Shown here one piece after another: positions 17,983 through 27,950 of a DNA stretch of 64,000 bases. The first letter of the stretch is position 1, and the number at the start of each line of letters is the position of its first letter. Origin of the DNA: Trueperaceae bacterium. GTDB taxonomy: Bacteria > Deinococcota > Deinococci > Deinococcales > Trueperaceae. The stretch is taken from NCBI GenBank assembly GCA_011390455.1, contig JAABSI010000003.1, positions 21,296 through 85,295 of the forward strand, in the 5' to 3' direction. The notes beneath the pieces are model-generated. The model did not search any database. It was not told the DNA's origin and worked only from the letters and a program-made list of their open reading frames with translations. The translations under genes and the position numbers were made by a program.

Positions 17983-18291
17983 GTGACGGCCGTGCTCGGT
18001 GCCTACGACGCCGCCACCTTGGGCATGGCGTTGGTGGTCGGTGCGGTGCTGGGCGCCGGCTACTTCGGTGGCCTGTGGTGGACGCTCTCGCGCCTGGGCC
18101 GGTGGCGGCGCCCGGGGGTGGCGCTCGCCGTCTCGTTCGCGCTTCGCGCCGTGGTCGCCTTGGCCGTGTTCGCCGCGCTCGCCCGGCTGGGGCTGGCCGC
18201 GCTGGGGGTCGCCTTCGTGGCCTTCTTGGTGGTGCGGATGCTCGCGTCCTGGCGCCTCGCGCGCGATCGCGCGCCCGGAGGGAACGCATGA
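17983..18291 (+). CDS. atpR: N-ATPase accessory subunit AtpR
   Basis: 102 residues from GTG 17983, with three predicted membrane helices. The first helix contains the GGLWWTL segment typical of AtpR, and the middle helix carries a buried arginine (FALRAVVALAVF), as expected for a protein thought to touch the c-subunit carboxylates. It is found only in N-ATPase operons. Its stop overlaps the atpB start as ATGA. Confidence 0.88.
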   Translation: MTAVLGAYDAATLGMALVVGAVLGAGYFGGLWWTLSRLGRWRRPGVALAVSFALRAVVALAVFAALARLGLAALGVAFVAFLVVRMLASWRLARDRAPGGNA

Positions 18292-19001
18292 GGCTCAGCC
18301 CCGACACCATCGCCGTCTTCGACGTCGGGCCGTGGACCGTCAACGCCACGCTGGTGGGGTCGTGGGTGGTCATGGCGCTCCTGGTGGCGGGGTCCTGGTG
18401 GGTGACGCGCGGCCTCCGGGCCGGCGGCGCGATGGGGCGCGGCCAGAACGTGCTCGAGGCGATCGTCGTCTTCGTGCGCGATCAGATCCGCGAGGTCACC
18501 GGCCAGGACCCCGACCCCTACCTTCCGTTCGTGGGCACGCTGTTCCTGTTCATCCTCGTGAGCAACGTGCTCTCGGTGGTGCCCGGCTTCGAGGCGCCCA
18601 CCGGGTCGCTCACCACCACGGCGGCGCTGGCCTTGGTGGTCTTCGTGGCCGTGCCGGCGTTCGGGATCGCCAAGGTCGGCCTGCGCGGCTACCTGGGCAA
18701 CTACCTGCGGCCCAGCCCCTTCCTGCTGCCCTTCACGATCATCGGCGAGCTGTCGCGCACGCTCGCGTTGGCCGTCCGGTTGTTCGGGAACGTCATGAGC
18801 GGGAGCGTCATCGCGGCGATCCTGCTGTCGGTGGCGCCGCTCTTCTTCCCGGTCGTCATGCAGGCGTTCGGGCTCTTGATCGGGGTGATCCAGGCCTACA
18901 TCTTCGCCATCTTGGCCATCGTCTACATCGCGTCCGGCACGGAGCTCCAGGAGCGCCGTGCGCGGACGCACGACGCGCACGAAGGGGAGGAACCCGGATG
19001 A
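18288..19001 (+). CDS. atpB: N-ATPase Fo subunit a
   Basis: 237 residues from ATG 18288 (ATGA overlap with atpR), with five to six membrane helices. The penultimate helices carry the essential stator arginine in RTLALAVRLFGNVMSG, and the last hairpin reads GVIQAYIFAILAIVYI, both hallmarks of subunit a. It forms the ion half-channels against the c-ring. The stop overlaps the atpE start as ATGA, indicating coupled translation. Confidence 0.96.
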   Translation: MRLSPDTIAVFDVGPWTVNATLVGSWVVMALLVAGSWWVTRGLRAGGAMGRGQNVLEAIVVFVRDQIREVTGQDPDPYLPFVGTLFLFILVSNVLSVVPGFEAPTGSLTTTAALALVVFVAVPAFGIAKVGLRGYLGNYLRPSPFLLPFTIIGELSRTLALAVRLFGNVMSGSVIAAILLSVAPLFFPVVMQAFGLLIGVIQAYIFAILAIVYIASGTELQERRARTHDAHEGEEPG

Positions 19002-19267
19002 CCGACCTCGGACTCATCGGCATGATCTCGATCCTGACGGCCGGACTGACCATCGCCATCGGCTCGGCCGCGCCGGCGCTGGGCGAAGGGCGCGCGCTGG
19101 CGCAGGCGCTGCAGTCGATCGCGCAGCAGCCCGACGAATCGAACACCATCACCCGCACGCTCTTCGTGGGCCTGGCGATGGTCGAGTCGACCGCCATCTA
19201 CTGCTTCGTCGTCGCGCTGATCCTGATCTTCGCCAACCCCTTCTGGGCCGCCGTCAGCGGAGGTTGA
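18998..19267 (+). CDS. atpE: N-ATPase Fo subunit c, Na+-type
   Basis: 89 residues with two membrane helices joined by the polar loop AQQPD. Helix 2 carries E63-S64-T65-x-x-Y68 (VESTAIY) and ends LILIFANPF, the same residue set that binds Na+ in the Ilyobacter tartaricus c-ring (E65, S66, T67, Y70). Helix 1 has E30 in ALGEGRA at the place of Ilyobacter Q32. A second carboxylate here is typical of N-ATPases. Na+ coupling is therefore well supported by motif, though H+ use cannot be excluded. The start overlaps the atpB stop by ATGA. Confidence 0.97.
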   Translation: MTDLGLIGMISILTAGLTIAIGSAAPALGEGRALAQALQSIAQQPDESNTITRTLFVGLAMVESTAIYCFVVALILIFANPFWAAVSGG

Positions 19268-19279
19268 GGGGGGAGCGCC

Positions 19280-20062
19280 ATGACCATCGACTGGTTCACG
19301 CTGGTCGCGCAGGTCGTCAACTTCGCGCTGTTGCTCCTGCTGCTGCGGATCTTCCTGTTCCGGCCGATCCAGCGGGTCATGCGCGAGCGCGAGGAGCGGA
19401 TCGAGCGCGCCTACGCCGAGGCCCAAGAGGCGCGCGCCGAGGCGGAGGAGCGGGCAAGCGAACTCGAACGTGAGCGCGAGCGCTTCGAGGAGGAGCGGCG
19501 CGATCGGCTGGACGCGCTCGAGCGCGAGGTCGAGCGCGAGCGCGAAGAGCACCTCGCCGCGGTTGCCGAGGAGGCCGACGAGGCCCGGGCGGCGTGGCGC
19601 GAGGCCTTCGAGCGCGAGCGCGAGGAGCTGGGCGAGCGGGTCCGGAGCGCGGCGGCGACCGTCCTGCGCGAGGCCCTGGAGCGCGGATGGCGCGAGCTGG
19701 CCGACGAGGACCTCGAGGCCCACGCCCTGGAGGCGTTCGCCCGGCGCCTGTCCGACCTCGAGGACGACGACCGCGCGGCGCTGGCCGAGGGCGTCCGCGC
19801 CGGGCCCGTCGGCTTCGCCACCGCCTTCGAGACCAGCGACGCGCAGCGCGAGGCGCTCCGCGCCGCCACCCGCGACGCGATCGCCGCGAGCGAGGAACTG
19901 GACGACGAGAGCGAGCCGCTCGCGGCGGCGACCTTCGTGCGCGACCCGGACCTGCTGGCGGGCGTTCGCCTGCGCGCGGGCGACCGCCGCATCGGGTGGA
20001 CCCTCCGGGCGCACCTCGAGGACCTCGAGCGCTCCTGGGCGACGCTGGAGCCGGGCGGATGA
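19280..20062 (+). CDS. atpF: N-ATPase subunit b with delta-like C-terminal extension
   Basis: 260 residues against about 160 for a usual b subunit. N-terminal membrane helix ([16 protein letters not shown]), then the RPIQ...R motif and a very long Glu/Arg/Ala coiled coil (about 35-150). The last 100 residues are globular and end with [18 protein letters not shown], which resembles the C-terminal beta-strand segment of subunit delta (OSCP). The operon has no separate delta gene, so this extension probably connects the peripheral stalk to F1, as described for N-ATPases. Ribosome binding site GAGGGGGGAG precedes ATG 19280. Confidence 0.93.
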   Translation: MTIDWFTLVAQVVNFALLLLLLRIFLFRPIQRVMREREERIERAYAEAQEARAEAEERASELERERERFEEERRDRLDALEREVEREREEHLAAVAEEADEARAAWREAFEREREELGERVRSAAATVLREALERGWRELADEDLEAHALEAFARRLSDLEDDDRAALAEGVRAGPVGFATAFETSDAQREALRAATRDAIAASEELDDESEPLAAATFVRDPDLLAGVRLRAGDRRIGWTLRAHLEDLERSWATLEPGG

Positions 20063-21600
20063 CCGGCGCCGCGGCGCCACCGCTGGGCGATCTGGTGCGC
20101 GCCGAGCTGGAGCATCTGGGCCGGGTGGTGCACGACTGGCAGCCGCGGCTCGAGGTCTCGGAGGTCGGGGTCGTGGCGAGCGTCGGCAGCGGGGTCGCGA
20201 CCGTCCACGGCCTGCCCGGCGTCCGCGCCGACGAGGTGGTGCGCTTCGCCGGTGGTGAGGCGGGTCTGGCGCTCGACCTGCGGCGCGACGACGTGGGCGT
20301 GGTGGTGCTCGGGCCCGGCCACGAGATCGTCGCGGGGGCCGAGGTCGCGCGCACCGGCCGCGTGCTCGACGTGCCCGTGGGCGACGCCCTGCTCGGTCGC
20401 GTGGTCGACGCGCTCGGGCGTCCGCTCGACGGGGCGGGGTCGGTGGCCGCCCACGAGCGCTGGCCCGTCGAGCGCCCGGCGCCGCCGATCTTCGCCCGCG
20501 AGGCGGTGCGGACGCCGCTGCAGACCGGCGTCAAGGTGGTCGACGCGCTGTTCCCGATCGGGCGGGGTCAGCGCGAGCTGATCGTCGGCGACCGCCAGAC
20601 CGGCAAGACCACGCTCGCGCTCACCGCCGTGCTCGCGCAGCGCGGCAGCGACGTCCGCTGCGTGGTCTGCGCGATCGGCCAGCGCGGCGCGGCCACCGCA
20701 CGCTGGCTCGCGGAACTGCGCGCGCGCGGGGCGCTCGAGCGGTCCGCGGTCGTCGTCGCGGCCAGCGACGACGCGCCGGGGCTGCGCTACGTCGCGCCGT
20801 ACGCGGCGACGAGCATCGCCGAGGCCTGGATGGAGGCCGGCCACGACGTGCTCCTGGTGCTCGACGACCTGACGCAGCACGCCCGCGCCTACCGCGAGCT
20901 GTCGCTGCTGTTGCGGCGGCCGCCGGGGCGCGAGGCCTTCCCGGGCGACATCTTCTACCTGCACGCACGCCTGCTCGAGCGCGCCACCAACCTGCGCGAC
21001 GGCGGCTCGCTCACGGTGCTGCCGATCATCGAGACGCAGGCGCAGGACCTGTCGGCCTACATCCCCACCAACCTGATCTCGATCACCGACGGTCAGCTGT
21101 ACCTGTCGCCCGAGCTCGCCGCGCGCGGGACCTGGCCGGCCGTCGACGTCGGGCGCTCGGTCTCGCGCGTCGGCGGCAAAGCCCAGAGCGACGGCTACCG
21201 CGCCGTCGCCGGCGACCTGCGCTTGGCGACCGCGCAGTTCGAGGAACTCGAGGGCTTCTCGCGCTTCGGCACCGAGCTCGACGAGAAGACGCGGCGCGTG
21301 CTCCGGCAAGGGCGTCGGGTGCGCGCCGTGCTGGCGCAGGGACCGTTCGAGACGGTGCCCGTGGGCGAGCAGCTCGCGGTGCTGTGGGCGACGGTGGGCG
21401 GTGCGTTCGACTCGGTCGTGCCGGAGCGGATGCCGGCGGCCGAGGCGCGGCTGCGCGAACGCGTGCGCGACGAGGCCCGCGCCGTGTTGGAGCGCCTCGA
21501 GTCCGGCGCGGTGCTCGACGAGGACGATCGAGTGCGGATCGACGAACTGGCCCGGGAGGTGGCCGCGGCGGTGGCGGAGGGCTCCGATGGCGACGCGTGA
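20059..21600 (+). CDS. atpA: N-ATPase F1 subunit alpha
   Basis: 513 residues from ATG 20059 (ATGA overlap with atpF). The nucleotide-binding motif is GDRQTGKTT, with the alpha-specific IGQRGAAT after it, Walker [13 protein letters not shown] and the C-terminal SRVGGKAQ segment. The protein is non-catalytic but binds nucleotide and supplies the arginine finger. It overlaps atpG by 14 nt. Confidence 0.97.
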   Translation: MTGAAAPPLGDLVRAELEHLGRVVHDWQPRLEVSEVGVVASVGSGVATVHGLPGVRADEVVRFAGGEAGLALDLRRDDVGVVVLGPGHEIVAGAEVARTGRVLDVPVGDALLGRVVDALGRPLDGAGSVAAHERWPVERPAPPIFAREAVRTPLQTGVKVVDALFPIGRGQRELIVGDRQTGKTTLALTAVLAQRGSDVRCVVCAIGQRGAATARWLAELRARGALERSAVVVAASDDAPGLRYVAPYAATSIAEAWMEAGHDVLLVLDDLTQHARAYRELSLLLRRPPGREAFPGDIFYLHARLLERATNLRDGGSLTVLPIIETQAQDLSAYIPTNLISITDGQLYLSPELAARGTWPAVDVGRSVSRVGGKAQSDGYRAVAGDLRLATAQFEELEGFSRFGTELDEKTRRVLRQGRRVRAVLAQGPFETVPVGEQLAVLWATVGGAFDSVVPERMPAAEARLRERVRDEARAVLERLESGAVLDEDDRVRIDELAREVAAAVAEGSDGDA

Positions 21601-22495
21601 AGCGCTGCGGCGCCAGGTGCGCAGCACCGAGACGCTGCGCTCGGTCGTCGGCACCATGAAGGCGCTCGCGAGCGTGCGCATCGGCCAGGTGCGCCGCGCC
21701 GACCGCGCCCTCGAGGCTGCGGAGGCCACGCTCGAGCGCGCCTTTCAGGTGCTGGTGCACCGCGAGCCCGCCTTGGCGGGCGTGCCGTCCGCGGCGGCGG
21801 CCGCGCCGTCCGTGGGTTCGGGGCCGTGGGGTGCGGTGCTCTTCGGATCCGACCACGGCCTGTGCGGACCCTTCAACGAGCGCCTGGCGCGGCGCGCCGA
21901 CGCGCACCTGAGCGAGCGCGGCGGCGACCGGGCGCCGCCGCACCTGCTCGCGGTGGGGCGGCGGCTGCGACCGAAGCTGGCCGCGCTCGGGCACCCCGTC
22001 GAGCGCGTGGTGGCGCTCCCGGCCAGCATCTCGGCCACGGGCGACGCCGTGCTCGAGGTCGCGCAGGTGATCGAGGGGTGGCAGCGCGAACACGGGGTGG
22101 CGCACGTGTGGGTCGTCCACCATCAACCGACGTCGGGGGTCGGCTACCGCACCCGCACGATCCAGCTGCTCCCGCTCGACGTCGCCTGGCTGCGCGAGCT
22201 GGCCGAGCGGCCGTGGCCGACGGAGCAGCTCCCCATGCTCGGCCTCGACGCCGAGCCCATGCTTCGGGGGCTGGTGCGCCACTACGTCGCGCACGTGCTC
22301 GTGCGCGCCTTCGCCGCCTCGCAGGCCGCCGAGAACGCCGCGCGGCTCGCCGCGATGGAGGCGGCCGAGCGCAACGTCGACGAGCGCTTGGGGCAGCTGC
22401 GCCACGCGGCCGCCCAGGAGCGCCAGAACGCCGTGACCGAGGAGCTGCTCGACGTCCAGGCCGCCTTCCGGGCGAGCGACGCGGGGGCGACCTGA
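21587..22495 (+). CDS. atpG: N-ATPase F1 subunit gamma
   Basis: 302 residues from ATG 21587, inside the 3' end of atpA. N-terminal helix with [18 protein letters not shown] and C-terminal helix ending [17 protein letters not shown], the coiled-coil shaft of gamma, flank a Rossmann-like middle part ([15 protein letters not shown]). It is more divergent than alpha and beta, as usual. It is the last gene of the operon; the convergent MFS gene ends only 25 bp away and no clear terminator hairpin lies between them. Confidence 0.92.
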   Translation: MATREALRRQVRSTETLRSVVGTMKALASVRIGQVRRADRALEAAEATLERAFQVLVHREPALAGVPSAAAAAPSVGSGPWGAVLFGSDHGLCGPFNERLARRADAHLSERGGDRAPPHLLAVGRRLRPKLAALGHPVERVVALPASISATGDAVLEVAQVIEGWQREHGVAHVWVVHHQPTSGVGYRTRTIQLLPLDVAWLRELAERPWPTEQLPMLGLDAEPMLRGLVRHYVAHVLVRAFAASQAAENAARLAAMEAAERNVDERLGQLRHAAAQERQNAVTEELLDVQAAFRASDAGAT

Positions 22496-22520
22496 ACGCC
22501 GACCGCGACGCGCTCGTCCG

Positions 22521-23798
22521 TCAGTCGGTCGCGGCGGGCGCGGCCTGCACCTTCGGCAGGCGCGCGACGATCCAGAGCAGCGGCGCGGTGGCGGCCGCGC
22601 CCAGCAGCCCCATCGCCGTGTAGCCGCCTGGCCCGGCCATCACCAGGCCGCCGACGAGCGTCGCGAGCGCCGCAGCGCCCCCGACCAGCAGGTCGTTGAA
22701 CCCCTGGGTGCGCCCCTTCTCGGCCGGCGTCAGCGCGTCGGAGAGCAGCGCCGAGCCGGCGACGTAGCACAGGTTCCAGCCGAGCCCCAGCAGGAAGAGC
22801 GCGACCGCCAGCGGCAGCACGTCCGGTGAGAGCGGCGCCATCAGGCACGAGATCAGGGTGATCACCGCGCCGAGCCCCAGCACCGGGCGCCGCCCCCACC
22901 GGTCGGTGAGCCACCCCGAGACCACCGAGAAGGCGTACATGCCGAAGGTGTGGCTCGAGAACACGATCGCGATGCTCGAGAGCGCGTGCAGGTTGCCGTG
23001 CATGTGCAGCGAGGTCATCTGCATCAGCCCGACCATCACCATGTGCGCCGTGACCACCGCCGCCATCGCGGTCCGCACCGACGGGTCGCGCAGCAGCACC
23101 TTCAGAGGCCGCGCGGGGGCGTCGGCGATCGCGCCGCGCTCTTCGCGGCCGATGGCGTCGCCGATCGTCTTGGGTTCGGGCCGCAGCGCCGCGAACAGGA
23201 GCGCGGCGGTGAGCAGGTAGCCGACCCCGGTGGCGAGGTAGGGGCCGGCGATGCCGCTCCATCCCCAGCCGATCACGAGCGCCTCGGTCGGCGCGACCAG
23301 CAGCGGCCCGACGACGCTCCCGACGGTGCCCCCGAGCACGACGGTGGCGAGCGCCCGCGCCCGGCGCGCGCGCGGGTTGACCTCGGCGGCGACGAAGCGC
23401 CCGAGCTGCACCGCCGAGCTGCCCGATCCGGTGACGAACAGCGCGACGAGCAGGAGCGGGAAGTTGCCGCTGGCCACGCCGTAGAGCGACGCCAAGGCGC
23501 CGAGGCCGCCGGTCAGCAGCGCCGCCGTCAGCGCGCCGCGGCGCCCGAGCCGGTCCGAGGCGCGACTCCAGACGAGCGCGCCGATCGCGATGCCGGCCTG
23601 CGTGACGGCGGCGGGGAGCCCCGCCATCGAGGTGCGGCCCGAGAGCTCCGCGCCGACGATCGCGGCGACGGTGGCGGCGGCGATCGAGCCGGCCGAGCCG
23701 AGGCTCTGGCTGACGAAGAGCGCGGCGGTGATCCGGCGGGCCTGGCGGGCGCGGAGCGCCAGGGCCTGCGCGCTGGGGGACGGAGGCTGGGGCAGCAC
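22521..23798 (-). CDS. MFS transporter
   Basis: 425 residues, twelve predicted membrane helices in two six-helix halves. The loop 2-3 motif A is SRASDRLGRRG, with a second copy TDRWGRRPV in the second half. A large central loop with GREERGAIADAPARPL lies between the halves. It resembles the drug/sugar efflux-type MFS proteins, but no substrate-specific motif is visible. The start is a GTG, with no strong ribosome binding site. Convergent with atpG. Confidence 0.9.
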   Translation of the reverse strand: MLPQPPSPSAQALALRARQARRITAALFVSQSLGSAGSIAAATVAAIVGAELSGRTSMAGLPAAVTQAGIAIGALVWSRASDRLGRRGALTAALLTGGLGALASLYGVASGNFPLLLVALFVTGSGSSAVQLGRFVAAEVNPRARRARALATVVLGGTVGSVVGPLLVAPTEALVIGWGWSGIAGPYLATGVGYLLTAALLFAALRPEPKTIGDAIGREERGAIADAPARPLKVLLRDPSVRTAMAAVVTAHMVMVGLMQMTSLHMHGNLHALSSIAIVFSSHTFGMYAFSVVSGWLTDRWGRRPVLGLGAVITLISCLMAPLSPDVLPLAVALFLLGLGWNLCYVAGSALLSDALTPAEKGRTQGFNDLLVGGAAALATLVGGLVMAGPGGYTAMGLLGAAATAPLLWIVARLPKVQAAPAATD

Positions 23799-23863
23799 CG
23801 CGACAGCCTACCCGCCGCGTCGGGTGCCGATCGCGCGCCGCGCGAACGTTCGGGAGCGCTGCG

Positions 23864-25684
23864 TCAGGGTGCGCCCAGGTCGAGCCCCACCACCACCGGG
23901 TCGTGGTCCGAGGCGCGGTAGGGGCCGGGGTCGTACAGCAGGTCGATCTGCTCGGCGCTCTTGTAGCGGGTGAGGTAGTCGAGCGCGGTGGGTTCGTCGG
24001 CGTTCGCGTGCCAGGCCGCGGCGCCGGCGACCTGGAGGAGGAGCGTCGGCGAGGCGAAGGCGTAGTCGAGCGCCCCCCACTGGCCGTCGAACACGTAGGT
24101 GTACGCGCCGGCGCCTTCGAAGGCCGCCTGCAAGTCAACGTAGCCGGCCGCCACCAGCGTCCGGACGGGGTCCTCCATTTGGTACGCGTTCAGGTCGCCC
24201 ACCAGCAGCACGTCGGGGTCGCCGACGCCGGTGGGGTCGGCGGCGAGCCAGCGGAGCATCGCCTCGAGGGCCTGGACGCGCGTGCGGTTGCACTCGCCCT
24301 GCCCGTCGCTCAGGTTCGGGGACCCGGGGCAGGGGCTCCCTTTGGACTTGAGGTGGGTGACGACCACCGTGAAGACCTCGCCGTGCGCGTCCGCGAACGA
24401 TTGCGCCAGCATCGGGCGGTTGTACGCGGAGCCGAACGTCCGGTCGACGGCATCGTCGAGCACTGCCGGCGCGCCCACGGGCCCGACGCGCGCGGGCTGG
24501 TAGACCAGCGCCACCTTGATCTCGTCCGTGCCCAGCCACGCCGCGTCGACGGCGGCATAGCGCCCGGGTTCGGTGGCGGCGTTCAGGCGCGCGACCAGGT
24601 CGGCCAGGGCGTCGGGGCCGTTCTCGATCTCCATGAGGCCCACCACGTCGGCGTCGAGCTCGGTGAAGGTGGCCACCAGCTTGGCGGCCTGCCGATCGAG
24701 CTCCTCGGGCGACTGGGCGCCGCGCGAGCCGATGGTGGTGAAGTAGTTGAGCACGTTCAGGCTCGCGACCCGCACGGCGCCGGGCACGGCGGGCGCCGGC
24801 GGCCGCACGTCGCCCGCGACGAAGGTGGGCAAGCCGCCGCCCATGGCGCCCAGGGTGCGCAACCGGTAGGTGTTGGGGCTCGCCTGGTTGCCGGCCCACG
24901 TGTAGGCCAGGACGCCCACCAGCCCGGTCGCGGTGGCGCCGCTGCGGAGCGTGCGGGTGCCCGTGAGCGGCCCGTCGCCCCCGAAGAGGATGGGGTCGGG
25001 GTTCTGATCGTTGAGGTCGTCGTCGAGGACGATGCGCGCGAGGTCGTTCGCCGCCTGGACCGCGGCGGCGGCGGGCCCGGGCAGGGCGATGGCAGTGGGT
25101 TGGGGCAGCCGCCCGCCGGCGGCCAGCGTCACCTGGCCGAAGCGGCCGAGCTGGTAGGTCTCGGTGACCGTCAGCGTCTGCGGGAAGCGCACGAGCATCC
25201 CCTCGTAGCGGTCGAGGTAGGCGGGGTCGGGGACCGGCAAGAACACGTCGACCGGCTCGACGCGTTGACCGGTGGCGCAGATCGTGACCTCGCTCGCGCG
25301 CACCTGCGTCTGCCCCTGGAAGTCGCCGGCCAGCCCGGTGACCACCACGAGGTCGCCCAGGGCGACCTCGTCGGCGTTGCGCTGGTAGACGAACAGGCCG
25401 TCGGACGTGGCGGAGTCGCCGTCGCCGTCGGGGTCTTGGAGGTAGAAGCCGCGCAGCGCCGGCGCGCGGCCCTCGTAGTCGCCCACCACCACGCCCCGCG
25501 TGGTCACGGTGTCGGTGGTGGTGGCGAAGGGCCCGGTGCCCTGGATCACGTACGTGGGCGTGTAGGGCGCGGTGCACGCGTCGGCGGCCGGGGTGGCCTG
25601 AGCGCCGGCGGTGGCGGTCAAGGCGACGGTCAGCGCAGCAGCGGCGGCGCGCATCGCCGGGATCGACGGGTAGGGACGGGGCAT
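23864..25684 (-). CDS. ExeM/NucH family secreted endonuclease
   Basis: 606 residues. I prefer ATG 25684 because GAGGTG precedes it; an in-frame GTG lies 6 nt upstream. Signal peptide 1-28 (LTVALTATAGAQA). Residues about 30-130 are an OB-like domain (YVIQGTGPF...GVVVGDYEG). Residues about 295-605 are an endonuclease/exonuclease/phosphatase (DNase I-like) domain: RVASLNVLNYF, the metal-binding Glu in VVGLMEIENG, VVTHLKSKGSPC, LLVGDLNAYQMEDP and final SDHDPV. This is the ExeM/NucH extracellular nuclease layout, typically Mg2+/Ca2+ dependent. It probably degrades extracellular DNA. A TAGGCT box on the minus strand near 25762 is a -10 candidate. Confidence 0.92.
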   Translation of the reverse strand: MPRPYPSIPAMRAAAAALTVALTATAGAQATPAADACTAPYTPTYVIQGTGPFATTTDTVTTRGVVVGDYEGRAPALRGFYLQDPDGDGDSATSDGLFVYQRNADEVALGDLVVVTGLAGDFQGQTQVRASEVTICATGQRVEPVDVFLPVPDPAYLDRYEGMLVRFPQTLTVTETYQLGRFGQVTLAAGGRLPQPTAIALPGPAAAAVQAANDLARIVLDDDLNDQNPDPILFGGDGPLTGTRTLRSGATATGLVGVLAYTWAGNQASPNTYRLRTLGAMGGGLPTFVAGDVRPPAPAVPGAVRVASLNVLNYFTTIGSRGAQSPEELDRQAAKLVATFTELDADVVGLMEIENGPDALADLVARLNAATEPGRYAAVDAAWLGTDEIKVALVYQPARVGPVGAPAVLDDAVDRTFGSAYNRPMLAQSFADAHGEVFTVVVTHLKSKGSPCPGSPNLSDGQGECNRTRVQALEAMLRWLAADPTGVGDPDVLLVGDLNAYQMEDPVRTLVAAGYVDLQAAFEGAGAYTYVFDGQWGALDYAFASPTLLLQVAGAAAWHANADEPTALDYLTRYKSAEQIDLLYDPGPYRASDHDPVVVGLDLGAP

Positions 25685-25844
25685 GGGCACCTCGGGGACC
25701 GGTGGGGTGGTTCGTCGGGTGGATCGCGAGGGCGCGTCGGCGCCGGGTCCGGGGGTCAGCCTACCGGGACACGGTCAGGGGAACGTCGGTGTGGCGAGCT
25801 CCCTGCCCGGAGCCGTGGGCGCACGATGCCCGAGGCGCCGCCGC

Positions 25845-26615
25845 TCACAACCCGACGAGGCGCCCCAGGACGATCATGCCGACCGCGCCGGCGGTGAAGG
25901 CGCCCGCCGCGCGCATGGGATCGATCTCTTCGAGCGCGTCGGGGAGGAGGTCGCTGACGACCAGGAACAGCATGGCGCCGGCCGCGAAGCCGAGGCCGAA
26001 GGGGAGCAGCGGTTCGAAGAGCCACATGAGCCAAGCGGCGAAGGGAGCGGCGATCGGCTGCGGCACGCTGGTGACCAGCGCCCAGCCCATGCACTGCCAG
26101 ATCGAGAGGCCCTTCGCGCGCAGCGCGAGCGTGATGGCGATCGCCTCGGGGACGTTGTGGACCGCGAGCGCGGCCACGACGGCGATGCCGAAGCCCGCCT
26201 CACCCGAGCCGAAGGCGACGCCGATCGCGATGCCCTCGGGCAGCGAGTGCGCGGTCATCGCCGCCACGATCATGACCGCCCCGGCGCCACCCGTCGCCCG
26301 CAGCCCGAAGGGATCGAAGGCCTCGCGACCCTGTACCCATCGCGCCACGCCCGCGAAGAAGAGCGCCCCGAGCGCGATCCCTACGGCGACCTCCCACGCC
26401 TGTAAGCCGGGCGCACGACGAAGCCCCTCGCCGACGAGTTGGACCAGGCTCGCGGCGGCCATCATGCCGGCCGCCACCGCCGACAGGGTCGCCGCGGCCT
26501 TCTTGGAGAGGTCCTTGAGGAAGAAGAAGGGCGCCACGCCCAGCGCCATCGACAGGTCGGCCAGCACCGCGGCGAAGAACGTGATCGTCAGCAGGCGCAG
26601 CAGTTCGGCGTCCAT
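25845..26615 (-). CDS. ZIP family metal transporter
   Basis: 256 residues, eight predicted membrane helices. The metal site motifs are HSLPEG in helix 4 and HNVPEA in helix 5, the conserved His/Glu pair set of bacterial ZIP (ZupT/GufA-like) proteins that bring Zn2+ and other divalent ions into the cell. The first half includes a long GVAPFFFLKDLSKKA loop. It reads towards the nuclease gene on the same strand with a gap of about 150 bp. No metal regulator box is visible. Confidence 0.9.
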   Translation of the reverse strand: MDAELLRLLTITFFAAVLADLSMALGVAPFFFLKDLSKKAAATLSAVAAGMMAAASLVQLVGEGLRRAPGLQAWEVAVGIALGALFFAGVARWVQGREAFDPFGLRATGGAGAVMIVAAMTAHSLPEGIAIGVAFGSGEAGFGIAVVAALAVHNVPEAIAITLALRAKGLSIWQCMGWALVTSVPQPIAAPFAAWLMWLFEPLLPFGLGFAAGAMLFLVVSDLLPDALEEIDPMRAAGAFTAGAVGMIVLGRLVGL

Positions 26616-26733
26616 GCTCCCTCCCGTTCACCCGGCGATCCCTGGCGCGGGTACCGCGACGATTCGCCTGGAGGAGCTCGACGCGCGAGCAGGCGTTCGT
26701 GCGCGTGCGCCGCGCTGGCTCGATGGTAGCGCG

Positions 26734-27096
26734 CTACTCGCGTTCCAGGACGACGGTCGCCGGCTCGGTCGCCCCCGGACCCCACCAGGTCCCCGCGAAC
26801 CGGTCCTTCTCGAAGGTCCCGTCGAGCGGGGTCGGGGCGTCCATGAGGCCGCCCGACAGCGTCATCGACGCGTCGTCGCCCACTACGGTGCCGGCGACGT
26901 CGAGGTTCATGAAGACGACGAACGCACTGCCGCTGAGGACGCCGTCTTCCTCGATCAGGGTCAGCAGCATGGGGGAGCCACGCGTGTTCCCGGGGAGGGT
27001 GACGGTGCCCGACCACGTGCCCGTCGCGCTCCCGCCGCCGCACGCGGACAGCGCGAGCAGCGCGGCGAGGCTCGCCGCCAAAATGCCGATTCTCAT
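26734..27096 (-). CDS. Hypothetical small lipoprotein
   Basis: 120 residues from ATG 27096 (MRIGILAASLAALLALSAC). Lipobox LSAC-G with Cys at 19, so the mature protein is a lipid-anchored domain of about 100 residues. The mature part is a beta-barrel-like sequence of short strands (GTWSGTVTLPG, LSGSAFVVFMNL, DRFAGTWWGPG) with GTW motifs at both ends, reminiscent of lipocalin or avidin-like barrels, but no family is confirmed. It is divergent from the 27290 gene. Confidence 0.7.
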   Translation of the reverse strand: MRIGILAASLAALLALSACGGGSATGTWSGTVTLPGNTRGSPMLLTLIEEDGVLSGSAFVVFMNLDVAGTVVGDDASMTLSGGLMDAPTPLDGTFEKDRFAGTWWGPGATEPATVVLERE

Positions 27097-27289
27097 GCCG
27101 GGGAAGCTAGCACGGTCGGGGGGTGGGCGCCGTGACGACGCCGCTACGGCGTGCGCGGGCGCCTGGAGGGCGCCATGGCATCGCGCGCCGTGGCGCAGGA
27201 CCCTGCGCCGGTTCGGTGGTCGGTAGGCTGGGTGTGCCCGATGGGGGCCCGCCTCGACCGTCGGGCCGCGTCGGTCGCGGGAGGTCGGC

Positions 27290-27664
27290 ATGCCCACCAG
27301 CGTCACCGTGATCATCACCCTGGCCTTGCTCTTCTACTCGATCGGCGTGTGGAGCGAGCGCCTCGTCGGGCGGCTCCAGCCTTGGCACCTCGGGTTCTTC
27401 GTCCTGGGGCTCGCGGCCGACACGCTGGGCACGGGGATGATGTTCGAGTACGCCGGCGGCATGACGGCCGACGTCCACGGCATCACGGGTCTCCTGGCGA
27501 TCTTGCTCATGCTGGTGCACGCGGTCTGGGCCGCCTTCGTCCTGGTGCGGCGGGACGAGCGCTGGATCACGCGGTTCCATCGGTTCAGCGTCTTCGTGTG
27601 GTTGGTGTGGCTGGTGCCGTACTTCAGCCCAATGTTCTTCGCGATGGCGGAGCAGGCGGGCTAG
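27290..27664 (+). CDS. HsmA/TIGR03987 family membrane protein
   Basis: 124 residues with four membrane helices (about 5-20, 33-52, 65-88, 98-118). The conserved polar residues of this family are visible: YSIGVWSER near helix 1, DTLGTGMM in helix 2, HGITGLLAI in helix 3 and RFHRFSVFVW before helix 4. The HsmA-type proteins are of poorly known function. GGAGGTC lies upstream of ATG 27290. It ends before the tRNA-Ala/terminator region. Confidence 0.82.
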   Translation: MPTSVTVIITLALLFYSIGVWSERLVGRLQPWHLGFFVLGLAADTLGTGMMFEYAGGMTADVHGITGLLAILLMLVHAVWAAFVLVRRDERWITRFHRFSVFVWLVWLVPYFSPMFFAMAEQAG

Positions 27665-27702
27665 GCCGGGGTCGTTCGGCGACCGCGGAGGATTCCACGA
27701 GC

Positions 27703-27728
27703 AGGGCCCCGCGTTGCGGCGGGGCCCT
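27703..27728. terminator. Terminator hairpin between the HsmA-like gene and tRNA-Ala
   Basis: AGGGCCCCGC and GCGGGGCCCT form a perfect 10-bp stem with a 6-nt loop. It lies 39 bp after the plus-strand stop codon and 8 bp past the 3' end of the minus-strand tRNA, so it can serve both. Confidence 0.7.
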
Positions 27729-27735
27729 GAGGTAC

Positions 27736-27812
<77 letters not shown>

Positions 27813-27823
27813 AAGCGCCCAAC

Positions 27824-27852
27824 AGCGTACCCGCGACCCCCATGGGTGTCAA
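27824..27852 (-). promoter_or_regulatory. Promoter of tRNA-Ala
   Basis: On the minus strand, consensus -35 TTGACA (27852-27847) and -10 TACGCT (27829-27824) are separated by exactly 17 nt, ending 11 nt before the tRNA 5' end. This and the tRNA-Lys promoter define the -10 type seen at leaderless genes in the window. Confidence 0.9.
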
Positions 27853-27950
27853 CCGATGCGGAACGCGCAGCGCCCGCCGCGACGTGCATCCGGCCACCGC
27901 GCAGCACCGCCCCGCCGTCGGCGACGGAGTGCCGTGTACCATGGCGGCAC

